DNA of 64,000 bases from Tetranychus cinnabarinus (Eukaryota; Arthropoda; Arachnida; Trombidiformes; Tetranychidae): assembly GCA_022266195.1 (NCBI GenBank), contig WHVY01000001.1:13764001-13828000 (forward strand), read 5' to 3'. The notes beneath the pieces were generated by a model, which ran no database searches, had not been told where the DNA came from, and worked only from the letters and a program-made list of their open reading frames with translations. The position numbers and the translations under genes were made by a program. Position 1 is the first letter of the stretch, and each line of letters opens with the position of its first letter. Shown one piece after another: positions 28,808 to 41,879 of this stretch.

Positions 28808-31800
28808 TTCTTTTATCGTTAACCATGGGATTAATGTTATTGATGGGAACTTTAACCGTTCACATAACTAAATATTTACCCGATGGAGCTGATTGGTGGA
28901 TTGAATTAATTGTTAGCGGATTATTTACTCTGATTGTAATCCTGGTAATTCTCATTGTTCGTCAACCCAAGCATCGGTCAACCTCACGAAACAGCATTCC
29001 CTGTGTACCTTTATTACCAATATGTGCCATTTGGATGGATATTCACTTGATAATTTGTCTTCCGAGTTCCTCTTGGATTGCATTCTTAATCTGGTCACTC
29101 ATAGGTAATTCATTGATTTTCATTATTCCAAATGCATTTTGATACTCACGTTCCTAATTACAAATTCAATTGGTCTGAAAAATTTTTGGTCAATAATCAA
29201 ATTGCTATTAAAAAGAGATCGATTTCTAGTGGTAAATCTGATGATTTCAACTCTTGGCTAGTTTGGGTTGAGTTTAGTGCTTTCTGCATGAACCTTGAGA
29301 GAATCTTAAGTGACTTAAACAACCTTCTTCGATAGGTCAGATCTCAAATCTTTTCTTGAATAGCCTTCTTCGATGGTTAATTGATTTGATTCCGTCGTTC
29401 TCATAATTTTACAACCTTCTTCGATGGTTTGTTCTAACTTTCATTGAAACAACAGTCCACAGTTTCATCATTTGTGCCAGATGCTTCATCTTATGATGGC
29501 TTTAACTATTCGCTTTACTTAGCGTCAATTTTAATGGAAATTCAACTTTTTTCTTTCTTGTAACTTCGAAATTAAATTGCTAATGTATTACATTGTGAAA
29601 TCAATTGTATAACATTTTGTTATTTGTTCACTGTTTGTTCAACAGCTTCATGTGCAAGAATCAGAAATGACGATTAAAAGAAGCGAGAAAAAAACATGAA
29701 ATTTTCTGGATTTTAGCTCATTTCAAACCAATAAGTAAAAGTTGTAGCTTGTCAAACGAGCTGTTACAGTTGATCAAAAGCCATTTTAAAGTAAAACTGA
29801 TTTTTTTCCAGTCAACCTTTTTTTCTTCGTAAAAGATATCAAACCAAGCAGCATTGACTAGTGAAACAATTAAGTTTATCAACACATTTGAAAAGTTATT
29901 AAAGAGAAGGCAAACTCGAAAGGAATTTTTCTTTTCTCTTTATTGATGTTTCTACTTGTTTAACAACAAAAAAAAGGTTTTCATCAATCGTACAAAGAAA
30001 GAGCAGAAGAAATGAAAAAAATCATTAACAGCAAAAAAAGCGTTTCAAGTTCACAACATTTGTTATTTGTTCAATTCTTTCAAAGTTCAACTCGAAACTT
30101 TTTTCCATTAAATATTGAACTTTCATTGAATACCATTAAACCATGCTAATCAACCCGCTAATGTATTAATGATATTAATGTTGGCTTATGGTTAGACAAG
30201 GTGTGAACAGTTGTGAAAAGTGAAGTGAATTTCATTTCCAATCAATGGATTGTAAAAAAAAGAGATTCAGGGAAAAGGAAAAGAATAAGCTCAAGTTTCC
30301 TTCATCTTTTTATTTTCTGATGGAAAAGAAATGTTTACAGGAAAAAGACTTAACTATCATCGTCATGATGATTAGGAGAGAAAAAAAAAGACTAATCTTG
30401 TTCATCTCTTCCATCATCTTGACCAATGTTTACCAGTGTCAATGTTGACCCAAGCACAGATGATGATCAACCATGATGACGGGCAACATTTCAATATAAC
30501 AGCAACTTTAATTAATATTGATTTAATCCCAGTAAACATTGAATTTCACTCAAATATTGGATTGCAAAATAAGAGTAGATTTAAGGGTTTTTCATATTGA
30601 CTGTTTAGTATCAATAAACGACCATTTAGCAAACCTGAAAGGACAACATTCCAAGTACTTTATTGACACATTAAAGTCATTAAAATCATCATTAAATTGA
30701 ATTCGAGTGCAATAAAAATTGCAAATTCAAGTTAACCTTTAAAGCCTTTTCGATTAAAATTCAAAGTCGACCAATAAAATGATCATCAATGCATTTGAAT
30801 GAAGAAAAAAGTTTGTAAAAGTCTTTCGAGTTTTGAAAAATTCCGAAAAATTGAAAATTTTTTCAACCTTTTCTCTCTTTCGTTTGAAACATTCTTATTC
30901 TTCTAACCGTGACTTGAATAAACTCAGTCAGTGTTTTTGTTTTACCAACTAATCATATTCACTACACAATTTAATTCGAGTTGGACTGTGATTTCATTTC
31001 AATTGTTCCATGAATAACAATTTTATTATCTGAGAGAAAAAAATTCAATTACTAAACAGCTCAACATCCTAAAGGCAAAACATTGAAAATTGTCTGCAAA
31101 GTGAAATATTTCATGAAAAAGGAAAACATATTTTCAATCATTCTCAATGAGAAAACTTGAAAAATGCAAATTTAATAATCGATAAACATTGGAATAATGC
31201 AATTAAACGTTTCAAGGAAAAGGTTATTCCAGGAAAAGAAAATGAAATTGCAAAGAAAAAAAACTATTTTATTCATGATAAACCAATGATTCCATTGAGA
31301 GTTATCATTATCAGAGTTTTGTTATTGAATAAATTATTGAATCAAGTTTAAGAGTAAAATCTCAAGCGAGTCTTCAATGAACTCGACTTTTGATTAACTC
31401 GTAAAGGTGATTATTGCTATTAAATGGTAAAAAGAACAGAATTATCGATAATCAATTTTATCGATTTCAGCAAAATGAATTAAAAGTTTTTCGAAAAGAA
31501 TATTTTAAAACTTTTTTTCTCAATTTTTTATTGCAAGAATGTTTTTAATGGAAAAAAAGGTTTTTTATGCGTTTTTTTCTTTCGATTTTTGATTTAAAAT
31601 GAATTTTACAAAAATTTCATTCTTATTCTGATCACAGAAGAATCACTGATGAGTCAATGAAAGGTATGGCCATGATAATGATAATGTGTCGAACTTTTCT
31701 TCAGATTTCATTTCGTAAATTATCATTTCACTTTTTTTTCTTTTTCTTCGTTTTCATGATAATCCAAATTGATGCTTTTCAGATATCATTTGAAGCGATC

Positions 31801-32955
31801 GATCAATGAAACTTGTCTAGAGTTATCATTTCACCATAAAACTAATGTTGACACGCAAAAGAATCATTATTTATGTTAAACTTGAGAGAAATTTTTTCAT
31901 CTTCAATTTTGACTTTTCAACTGACCATCCAAGTTCGTACCTTTTACATGATTCACTCTTCATTTCGTCATTACTTTTAACATTTGCAACTTCTTCCAAG
32001 TTTTGTCTTCAACTTTAATCGAGAAATTGTTTCGATCCAACTTATTATTTCCATAAAACACAATCTTCTAATGTTGCCTGAAAAAATTTGTTTCGATGCA
32101 AAAAGGTTTTTTCTTGAGAAGTTTTCTTCCAAATTTTGACATTCATCTTGAAATTTTATTCAATTTTCAATTCAAGACTTTTAGTAATGCGGTCTTATTG
32201 ACAAAAAGGTTCATTGATGTGCCATTTGAAAGCTATTTAAATCTTCAGAGTCACTCGAGTTTAATGAATGATTGCATGACACTTGCTTTTGATGAAATTT
32301 TAAATTTTGTAGATTCTCTAATTGGTGTAGAAAATAAATTGAAAAGGTTTTCACTTTACTCTCATGTTAACCTTTTCATGATGCAAAATTAATCTACATA
32401 AATGTTGGCATAATAATTGGTTTATCGATTGTGGTCCCAATATTGGTTAATGGTTAATAACATTTTATCACGATATTATTACCATTATCATTATGTGATG
32501 AGTATAATGATTATATTGCATGAGTTGAAACTCTCTTGTATTGTTGGCTGAATATCAATGAAAATGATTTCGAGCAAGTTTTCGATTCTTTCCAATATCC
32601 ATTTATAGCTGTTGAACTTGCTTCTATGGGTTTGACTGTGCTCATTATCATGGTGAACCAGTTGACTTTGATTTTTGTTTCACATGTTGACCAATTGAAG
32701 GTGTAAAGCATATTTAATCTGGAACAAGGCATCGTTAATATGGACCATTTGCTTATCGATTAAATTAAATCCTTTCTTTCGTTTCTTTCAGGAATCTTTG
32801 TTTACTTGAGTTACAGTGTTTGGTACAGCCATGAAGGGGATTCAGATGAAGCGGACAAATCTCAAGAGCAGCTTAACCTAAATGTATCATTGGACGAAGA
32901 AAACGATGAGATTATTCATTGCCTGGAAAACTTTACCGATGGATCATCTGTTTAA
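28808..32955 (+). CDS. Cationic amino acid transporter (SLC7 CAT type), last two exons
   Basis: Two exons, 28808-29104 and 32792-32955, give the last 152 residues. The acceptor is TTTCCAG before 28808, the donor G|GTAATT after 29104, and the next acceptor TTTCAG before 32792; both junctions are phase 1. Visible are two membrane segments (SLTMGLMLLMG..., WIELIVSGLFTLIVILVIL), the RQPKH step that follows this segment in CAT transporters, then VPLLPICAIWMDIHL, SSWIAFLIWSLIG and GIFVYLSYSVWYSHE. These match the C-terminal half of the CAT permease fold (SLC7A1-4), which moves arginine, lysine and ornithine across the plasma membrane. The first 450 or so residues are not found in the window, so upstream exons either precede position 1 or are too short to recognise. 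A possible ATTAAA polyadenylation signal lies near 33047. Confidence 0.85.
29105..32791 (+). other. Intron of the SLC7 gene (3.7 kb)
   Basis: Lies between the phase-1 donor and acceptor of the two SLC7 exons. It contains no recognised gene. Near its left end three copies of CCTTCTTCGAT(A/G)G occur within about 110 bp (29323-29427). Confidence 0.75.
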
Positions 32956-33660
32956 TTGAACATCTAATTGTCTAATCTATTTATTATATTGTAAATAGCG
33001 CCATACCTTGTAATACATGATTGTATTGATAATGAACGGGATAAATATTAAAGAGATTATATCAAAGTTATCACAATCCATGAACCATTTGTCCGTATTT
33101 CTGAAAGATATTGAATTAGCAAAAACAAATAAGTAAACGATACTCACATTAATATCACAAGTCTGTAAATAATATTATCGATTAGTCAATATTGAAATAC
33201 CTTTGATCATTGGTCAAGCAATCTAGAAAAATGAGATTTTTTTATCAAAAAGATTCACCATTTCGCATAACATTGATCAGGCTTCAGGATAAAAACAAAA
33301 GGAGCATTGATTTTTTACTCTTTTTCAGTGTTATTGAAGCAGAAAGATATTGAACAGTCAAAATGTCATTAGAAGATTGATTCAAGAATTAAGTAATTGA
33401 AACTGAAACTGATTAAAACCATAAATAAACCGTTAAAGAATTGAATATATTTTCTTTTTGGTTACTACAGATGTCGCTACTTTATGATACACTTGATTTA
33501 CCTACAAACCTGTCTACATCTAGTGCTGAATGAAGCAAGTTTGTAAGTTTAACCGAGAGTAAGGTGACGGTGTCACTACCGTCAATGAATCTGTTTGTTA
33601 TGTTACAAAATTGTGTCAGGTTTTTTTTCCTTATTTTTATTAACTCAATAGAAAGTCTAA

Positions 33661-35715
33661 ATGAAGTTGTTGAATCTAAATTGCTGTGAAATATGGATAT
33701 TTTGTTTATTAGTTGAACTTGTATCATCTTTGAAAGTTGATTATGGCCAAGATGAAGTGAGGATTAAAGAAGGTGAATCGACTATCATCAACTTTACTCT
33801 TACAGACAAGATACATCAAACCATTGCCGATGGACATCTTTATTATCAATTAAAAATTTCATCACCTCGTGTTGCTGATATCGGAGGAGATGGTAATTCC
33901 AAATTGTTGCGACTAGATAAAGCTTTTCTTCATCCAGATAAAAATGGAATGTTCAATTTTTCTGGTTCTGTTGATATTATGGGTAAACTATTAGGTCACA
34001 CTAATCTATTTTTAGAATATGTTAACCCAAACGAAACTCACCACATCAATGGACAGTCAAGCGCGCTACGTGATAATCCTCCGTGCGCTTATAAAGAAGA
34101 TCTGTTACTTGCATCTGCAGACTTACTAATTGCTGGCAATGGACATAAAGAGGGTGAAAAGAGTACCAATCGATTAACCATTTTAGTTTCACTTAAACAT
34201 AGTCGCTTGGAAAAAATATTTACCCTTTCAGTGGTCTCGTTGGTTCTGCTAAATTTCATCAACATGGGATGTGCTATAGATTTGTTTGTTATCAAAAGTG
34301 TACTTAAAAAACCGATTGCTCCTTTGATTGGGCTGATATCACAATATGTTGTTATGCCTTTGGTAAGCTTGAAGTCTTCCACTTATCTTTGCCCTTCAAT
34401 CATTCTTATTAATTACCGTTATAAAAAATTTTTTTCAGACATCATATTGTGTCGGATATTTTCTATTGAATGGCGATGCGTATTACTATTGGTTTGGCTT
34501 ATTTGCTTTCGGATGTTCGCCAGGAGGAAATGCATCCAATATGTGGACTCTTTTACTTGGTGGCAATCTCAATCTCAGTTTAACCATGACTTTCATTAGC
34601 ACCTTTTGCGCCTTATGTAAGCATCGAATCTACAGCTTAACAATAGCTTCGTTTTTGATGGATTTGTTTGGCATGGTTTTTAATTCTTCCTGTTTTTTTG
34701 TTTCAGTTATGATTCCTTTATGGCTATTCACATTAGGTGCTCGCATTCAAGGTCCAAGTACTTTCACTGTCCCATATATTCGTATCTTCGAATCATTGTT
34801 GGCAATGGCCTTCTTCTTAGGAATTGGTCTCCTTTTCCAAAAATATCTGCCCAAAGTGTCCAGAGTAAGACTTGAATTAAACTCTTAACCAATTTAGTTT
34901 CATTCTAGATTCAATATACAAATTTAAATCGATACACACCGGTATTCATTTGTTTAAAGTTTTAGCTGTAAATTTTGTTGATTTATTTCAATTCATTCAG
35001 GAAAGCTGTTTTCAAAGCTTTATCCTGTTTGATTGATGAGCGGAAAAAATTTCCAATCAACCAATTTTCCATAAACTGTACAGGAAACTGCAAGAATAGA
35101 TTTAAATTTGTATGTTCACACGAAATTGTTTCTTAAGCTGAATTTCAATTTGCCTAAAATTGGTCCATTAACTTTTATCTCATCAATTATTTAGTCAACT
35201 AATTATAATTTTCTTTCCCTCAACAGGTCTGTAAACGCATCTTGGCTCCTGTATCAACTGTGATGATTATATTTATCGTTGTCTTTAGTACCTACGTTTA
35301 TTGGTCAATGGTAAAGTTGTTAACCTGGAAAATGTTATTATCAGCTGGTCTCAATGTGTGGCTCGGTTTCTTAATTGGTCTTGTGTTTTCGATTGCATTT
35401 AGCTTTGAAAGAGCAGATCAGATAGCAATTGCAATTGAAACCGGTATTCAAAATACAGGAATATCAATTATGCTCATCCGTCTAGCCTTGCAACCACCAG
35501 AAAGTGATTTAGCCACTCTTTTGCCAGTTGCAGCTTCCATCATGACTCCAATCCCATTGATGATCCTATTTGTCTTTAAGAAGTTATGTGATTTTTGTTC
35601 CTCTTCACAAAAAACGGTTGTTTATAGTTCACCTGAAGATAGTATTTCCCACCACAAGCATTTATGCACACCCCAATCAGTTAATGGTCTAATGTCGATA
35701 AAGAGTTTCTCATAA
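33661..35715 (+). CDS. SLC10-family sodium/bile-acid-type symporter
   Basis: Four exons: 33661-34362, 34439-34616, 34707-34864 and 35227-35715, giving 508 residues; all junctions are GT-AG and keep frame. A signal peptide (residues 1-23, MKLLNLNCCEIWIFCLLVEL...) precedes an extracellular domain of about 160 residues with a possible NFT glycosylation site. The membrane domain follows, with FINMGCAIDLFV, GLISQYVVMPL, the family motif GCSPGGNASNMWTLLLGGN, and ETGIQNTGISIML in the second half. The long luminal N-terminus resembles the SLC10A3/A5-like branch more than the short ileal transporter. The substrate cannot be read from sequence; conjugated sterols or bile-acid-like anions are the family norm. 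It follows the SLC7 gene on the same strand by 705 bp. AATAAA candidates lie near 36201 and 36303. Confidence 0.9.
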
Positions 35716-36456
35716 TTTTCTGTTCCTACCAATCTCTCTACTTACCTACTCATCATTATCAATTTTAGAGCAATAGTGAATGTCTCCTGAGTCGAAATGA
35801 GAAGAAAACGTTAGTTAATTTAAACTCCAAAAAATCAATATTGAATAGTCATTTGAAACACTCAATCATTCAACGAATCAATGAACCTTTTGTCCCATTG
35901 AATCTTAGTACGAATGAATAATACGAAAATATCTAAACCAAAATTTGCTACTGTCTGGATCTAGTCTAAACTCAAAGGAGCTATTGAAAGTCTGATTCCG
36001 TCAACATCCCAAAATCAAAAAAAGTGCAATCATCTTTTAGTTGTCCAATCATTTTCTGTTTGCTCCAAATTTATACGATAACCAAAATTTTTGTTAAAAT
36101 TACAAAGCAAAATTAATTTTTTTAAATTAGTTATTTAATGTACATTGTATTTTAAAGGTTAATTATTGTTGAAAAATTATCAATCTATAATATCTATAAT
36201 AATAAATTGAATCCAAAGCATTTCAAAACCAAACCATTCCCGTCTCTATACAAAGCAGCCTTTGATGTTCATTGGTACTGGCTGAAGACCAAAATACTCA
36301 ATATCTTGAGTCAATAAATTAAAATTTGAGAAAAATTTCTGATTTCCATCGTTGCATTCGTTTAATATTCAAGATCTGAATGAGCGCACATTCACAATCA
36401 GTAGCATTATGGCGGAAATGTTTTCAAGAATATACTGTGAACAAATGAAAACACAT
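35716..36456. other. Convergent intergenic region
   Basis: Separates the 3' end of the SLC10 gene from the 3' end of the first gustatory-receptor gene. It holds AATAAA-type signals and no recognised gene. Confidence 0.6.
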
Positions 36457-37917
36457 CTAAATTAGATCGTTGAATCTAACAAGCAAATGCTTCGATTGAG
36501 CCGTTGATACTAGATAACTACATACATAGCAAAGAAATGTACTCGTAAGAAGAGTTAAATCCCCAATTTTGAATCCATTGTATGAACATTTCTCCAGAAT
36601 GTGTAAAATCTGAAAGCAAAGGAAGGAAGAAAACAATTGCAAGTAAACACTTTTTCAGGCCAATCAATGAACTTTTTATTATTTCATTTGATATTGTGTT
36701 TGGAAACGCTAGTCGATACTCAAGTCTCACCTTAAGTCCATTATGTATTTGAACGCCACAATGTCTAGCCATGAAGGAAGAGTAGTAACCACAAATTTGG
36801 TTAAACTGTAAATGAAAGGAAAAAAGGTCTGAAAATGAGTCTCATTTTGTCAGAGACTTACTTTGGTGTAAACCATTGCGCTTGCATAAAGAATAAGTGT
36901 TATAGAGATTACACCGAAAAATGTGGCTATTAGTAAAACATTAGCAAGCAGATTGGAATGTAACTTGAGAAAACTGGCAGCCGAAATCGCAGTGACCATC
37001 AAGAATGACATACCAACGAGTCCGTAACCAATCAAATACCTTAAATCTTCGGCCAATCGATTGAAATGGATGAAAATTTTTTGCAAATTGAAATTGGCCG
37101 ATTTCAAGAGGCCATTCATTTCTGCCTGTTCAACACTTTGATTAAGCATTTTGAGTCTATCCAATTGAGATTGAAGTCGAGCCAAGTACAAGTACGGCAA
37201 TATGACTGCATAGGCAGCCACGGCTCCACAGCCAAAAGAAAGAAACAAAACAGTTACCGTTTCTAAGACGAACCAGATAGCACTCGAAATTAGGTAAATG
37301 TAGTTTGAGTAAACATGAACATTCAAAAGCCTTATAACTGCCAAACCCGTAACAATGAGACAAGTAACCGGATAAATAAGGTTTGAGAAATTGATTAGAG
37401 CAAATTGAATTCGACGCTTGAAAATATCAAACTGAACTGGAGATACTTTCAAGGCATGGTAATTGAAACTCGAGTTCATTACTTTTACTTCCAATAGAAT
37501 AACGAATCGACCTTTTGTTTCAAGATACAGAATGTACTCGCGAGCTATGATGAGCACTACAAAATATAAGAACTGAAGCAAGTTGAACGTTGCACTTTCT
37601 GGTGACCCATAGAATGAATTTCCAAGAATTATGGTTATGTTTGAAGATTCATCAGTAGCTATGAGAAGAAAAAAGCGAATAATCGAGATTAAAGTGCCCA
37701 ATCGACAGAGAAAATTGAGCTTGTTGAAGTAAATATGCTGAGTTCCATCCTGTTGATATCCTTTTCTCAATATTAGAGTTATTAATGTAAGGAAATTGAT
37801 TCGCCCAATTAGATGACAAATTTTATCAGAGCTAACATCATTTGAAAGTCCAAATGCATACACAAGTTTAGACTTGATAAGTTTCCACTTTATTTCAAAG
37901 GTACTTTGGGTCGTCAT
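36457..37917 (-). CDS. Gustatory-receptor-like chemoreceptor A (three exons)
   Basis: Exons 37917-36862, 36805-36731 and 36609-36457, all phase 0, encode 427 residues. There are about seven hydrophobic segments. The C-terminal exons are the best conserved with its neighbours: a 25-codon exon (FNQICGYYSSFMARH...) and a last exon with ILHILEKCSYNGFKIGDLTLL then TSTFLCYVC. A large first exon with small phase-0 3' exons is typical of arthropod gustatory receptors. The TYhhhhhQF motif of insect receptors is not obvious; divergent forms are common in mites. The ligand is unknown. It is the most diverged of the three tandem copies. Confidence 0.72.
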
Positions 37918-38939
37918 AATAATGTTGAAGGTTTCAAGTTTAAATACAACTCAATGCTCAGATATTTTCGTCTATCAATAGAATAAGCCAGAAAATTTAT
38001 TTATGAAATTAACGGTCAAAAGTCAGGCTCAATTGGATGAATTTTGAACTTTTTCTTTTACAGAGTTTCTCTTTTGAACTTTTGTTAAAAAATAAGCTTG
38101 AATCGATATGAAAATATTACTTTACCAAGTGAATTACAGATGTAACTATTAAAGTTATAAGAGTAAAACAATTAAAGATTTTACCTTCAAATCGATCAAA
38201 TATTTGTTCAATTTGTAGAAGTCAATACATCGATAATGAACATTGAATAATATTGATTCTGTTTTATGTATTAATGTTATAAATAATGAAAGTTACATTG
38301 CTTTCAGAACAAACAATAAAATCTGTCCATTATAAATTGTTTATTTCAACGATTTTCTTTGCAATGTTGAAAAACGGTTTTAATTGGTGAACATTTAATA
38401 GATTCTTGAAGTTCGATGGTAAGGGTAAATAGCCAAGGTCCACACAGTGTCTCAATAAATTAACAGCAGAGTGTAGAGCAGTGCTTCGCGATATTGTAAT
38501 GCAGCGTTAAAAGAATCGAGCATTTAATGAGTACAATTTATTACAATATAATTATAATACAATTATAGAAACGGAAATACAGTTTATTTTGAGGTCGTTT
38601 AAAAATGAGGATGCGTTTGAAAATGAGCACAAAGAACTATTAATAGAAATGAACAAAACAACAAAATGTGTTTCAGCACAACTATTTCCCGTGTAGAGAG
38701 TAGATAGTTCAGCGTGTAGATCCCTCCATTAATCCAAGTAATCTTTAACAAACTTTTAAATAATCCACCAAATCGTTCAAAAGACACAGAAATTTTAACC
38801 TAACCGCTGAAAAGACCTTGTTTTTGGCCCTTCTTTCCATTTAGCGAAATTTCAATATTCTAATGAACGGACATTAACAATTAGTAGCATTATTGCAGAA
38901 ATATTTTCAAGAATAAACTGGTAAGAAATGGAAATAAAT
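37918..38939. other. Spacer between receptor genes A and B
   Basis: Contains the upstream region of receptor A, with a block around 38230 (TCGATAATGAA) that recurs upstream of the other two copies, and the 3' flank of receptor B. No other gene recognised. Confidence 0.6.
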
Positions 38940-40345
38940 TTAAATTAGATGGTTGATTCCAACAATCAAAAGTTTCAATTGAATTGTATTACATACATAG
39001 CAAAGAAATGTACTCGTAAGTAGAGTTAAATCACCAATCTTGACACCATTGTATGAACATTTCTCCAAAATGTGAAGAACCTGAAAGTTAAGAATGTTCA
39101 GATTAACGAGAAAGTGTCTCAAGATTTTAAATCAACATTTACCTTCAAACCATTATGGATACGAACACCAGAATGTCGAGCCATGAAAGAAGAGTAATAA
39201 CCACAAATTCTGTTAAACTGCGAAAAATAAGAAGATAGTCAAAAGAGAAACGCATTTTGTGTAATACTTACTTTAGTGTAAATCTGCGCACTTGAATGTA
39301 GAATAACTGTTATGGAAATCACACCTAAAAAGGTAACAATTAATATTAAATTAGCGAGCAAAGGAGAGTGCAATTTAAGAAAATTTGAAAACACAACTGC
39401 AGTAACCATCAGGAATGAGATGGCAAGAACAGCATAGCCAATTAAGTAATTCAAATCATTAGCCATTCGATCAAAGTGAAGGAAAACCTTTTGCAAATCA
39501 AAATTAACTGATTTCAATATGTAATTCATTTCGGTCGATTGGGTGCTTCGATATGATATGTAAAGTCTATCCAATTGCGATTGAAGCCTGGCCAAGTATA
39601 TGTACGAGTACGTGAATGAATAGGTAGCGATGGCTCCACAGCCCCAAGAAAGCATCAAAGCAGTTGCTATTTCAGGGACGAACCAAGCAGCACTTGCAAT
39701 TGCATAAACGTAGTTGGAGTAAAGTTGAACATTGAAAAGTCTTACAACTGCGATACCAAAAACAAGGAAACAAGAAAAGGGATAAAAAAGGTTCGACCAA
39801 TTGAATAAGTTTAATTGAACATGGCTTATAAAAATATCGAATTGAGCTGGAGACATTTCCAAAGCATAACAATTTAAACTATTGTGTAAAATCTTCATGT
39901 CAGACAATAGACTGAAGCCACCCTTCGATTCGAGGTACAAAATGTACTCTCGAACTAAGGCAAGCATGGAAATATATGTGCATTCGAGCGCGTTCAAAAT
40001 TCGACTTTTTGTTGATGAATAGAATGCATTTCCAAGAATAATGCTGATGTTCGAAGGCTCCTCGGTATTTATTAGAATAATGAAACGCAAAGTCATTATC
40101 AAGATGCACAATCGAAATAAATTATTTCTCTTCTTGAAATTTAAGGTTTCCTTTTCATTCCATGGTTTCTCATTCTGATGGTATCCTTTTCTCAATATAA
40201 GAGTTAATAACGTAAGTGAATGAATTTTGCCGATCAGTTCAGAAATTTTTTCAACTGAATGTTCACTTTTTGAAAGGCCAAACGTAAACGCAAGTTTAGA
40301 CTTTACGAGTTTCCATTTTATTTCAAAGGAAGTTTGAGCCGTCAT
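38940..40345 (-). CDS. Gustatory-receptor-like chemoreceptor B (three exons)
   Basis: Exons 40345-39272, 39217-39143 and 39080-38940 encode 429 residues with the same intron positions and phases as its neighbours. The start MTAQTSFEIKWKLVKSKLAF and the middle SPAQFDIFI...LARLQSQLDRL closely match copy C. The middle exon is again exactly 25 codons. The last exon ends soon after FLCYVC, with a tail different from A and C. Expected in the plasma membrane of chemosensory neurons. The inverted-repeat island begins about 0.6 kb upstream of its ATG, separating it from copy C. Confidence 0.73.
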
Positions 40346-40958
40346 TCCAATGTCGATGGTTTTCTGAATGTATAATAACTTTTAACTTGTCTTTATGCAA
40401 TGTAATTGACTTTCTTTGAACAAAATAAACTCCAATAAACATAATAAGTCAACAAAATTGTCAATAAAATTATCGGGCCACCAAAAAGTTTACCTAAATT
40501 AAATAATGAATTTAAGATTCTCTAGAGTTTTACAAAAAACTATTATCTTTGAAAAATAAACTTGGGTCGATGTAAAAATATATATGTTTACGAATTTTAC
40601 TAATAGCTATTCATATAACTTATTAGTGAAAAAGAATTTCAAGTTAACTCTGAGGAGTTCTAAGTCCAACTGTCCTTTATTTGGATAATCTGTTACATAT
40701 ATTACCCTCTACAATAGGTATGAATCATGAAAATCGATAAAGGGTGTGATAAATAATAACATCTTTTGTAACATTAATAAATCTAAAACATTACTAGATC
40801 TACAATTTGGGTGTGTAACATTAGTTTAAAAGAAAGTGCTTTTAACAAATCCTAAACTTTGAATTCAGCTTATTGTTGTAGTCGATTTGTCGATAATGAA
40901 TATTGAACCGTAGCGATAAACGCCTAATTTATTCAGAAAAACAAAATAAGCTGCCGAT
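40346..40958. other. Upstream region of receptor B
   Basis: Shares blocks with the upstream region of receptor C (ATTATCGG then CCACCAAAAA; TCTCTAGAG; TCGATAATGAATATTGAACC near 40890), so the tandem duplication included several hundred bp of promoter-side DNA. No gene recognised. Confidence 0.6.
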
Positions 40959-41794
40959 AAATAATACTGGTTATCTTGAATTCTTCTAAATTGAACCCGG
41001 GCTTTAACAATTCAATTAAATTGTTTGGGGGTTTTTCTTGAATAATATTGATGTTCAAAAATTTCACGCATTAGAATTTAAAAGTTCGGTAGATCAATAC
41101 GGAGTAATATGTACAATTTTACCTAGTATGATTATCACCGCAACGTAAAAATGCTAACCAGCATGAGTTATGAATATGCGACTAACAAGTAACGTTCTAA
41201 AAATTTTAGACTTTCAGAAAATAGATTTCAAACATTAATTAAAAGTCAAATTATAGGTTCGTGTTGAATGACCTTCGTACTTCGGTTCTACGGAACATCA
41301 TAGTTCTGAAGTCTTATCAAGTCTGACGTGGGCACCAGCCGTTCGTTAGATATACAGCAAAAAGCGCAAATTGAAAAAATACCCTGTGCATCAACTGCCA
41401 ACCTCATCAGGTAAGTTTGTAAGGAGGGTCTCCAGAATTTTTCACTTTTTTATCCTTGGGAGTTAAGGACTCAACTTTTTTTCACCATAGAGTTCCACAT
41501 TCTAAGTTCAAAAATAAAAATAATAATTTTCATTTTAGATAAGCGTTTTCTGAGTTATTTGAGGTCAAAGTGCGCAACTTTCGAGGCCATTCAAGACCGG
41601 ACTATGAGTTCAATTTTCAAGTGGCAATCAATAGATCTTGATGAGGCCTATCGCATGATATTTGAAACGCTTCTTTATGTATCATAGTTTTTGGTTAAAA
41701 CTTCACCGAAAAAATTCGGACAACTTGGGCGCTTGGCCTCAGGTTTGATCTCAGTGTCATCATACTTGGTGGGATCGTCAGTGATATCCCATAG
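40959..41794 (+). repeat. Left arm of long inverted repeat
   Basis: Matches 43456-44416 in reverse complement over more than 800 bp with few substitutions. It starts AAATAATACTGG. Relative to the right arm it has a small deletion around 41620 and a deletion of about 120 bp at its inner end (around 41773). It contains a damaged copy of the exon that is intact in the right arm. No target duplication is visible at the outer borders. Confidence 0.9.
41539..41772 (+). pseudogene. Damaged exon copy in left arm
   Basis: Follows a TTTTAG acceptor like the right-arm exon. It reads KRFLSYLRSKCATFEAIQD with a short in-frame-length change and then an in-frame TAG after LLYVS (near 41684). The donor region is deleted. 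Family not recognised. Because it lies on the same strand just before the dsRBD/USP gene remnant, it may have been one of that gene's upstream exons. Confidence 0.55.
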
Positions 41795-41879
41795 TAAATC
41801 ATTGTAGTTTATCTTCTCTAATTTTGCAATTATTTTTCCTTCAGGTGTCTAAAATTGATGAAATGGGTGACGAAAATAC

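Noticed and set aside
34089..34382. Antisense frame over the SLC10 first exon
   Set aside because: It is an opposite-strand shadow of a clear SLC10 coding exon.
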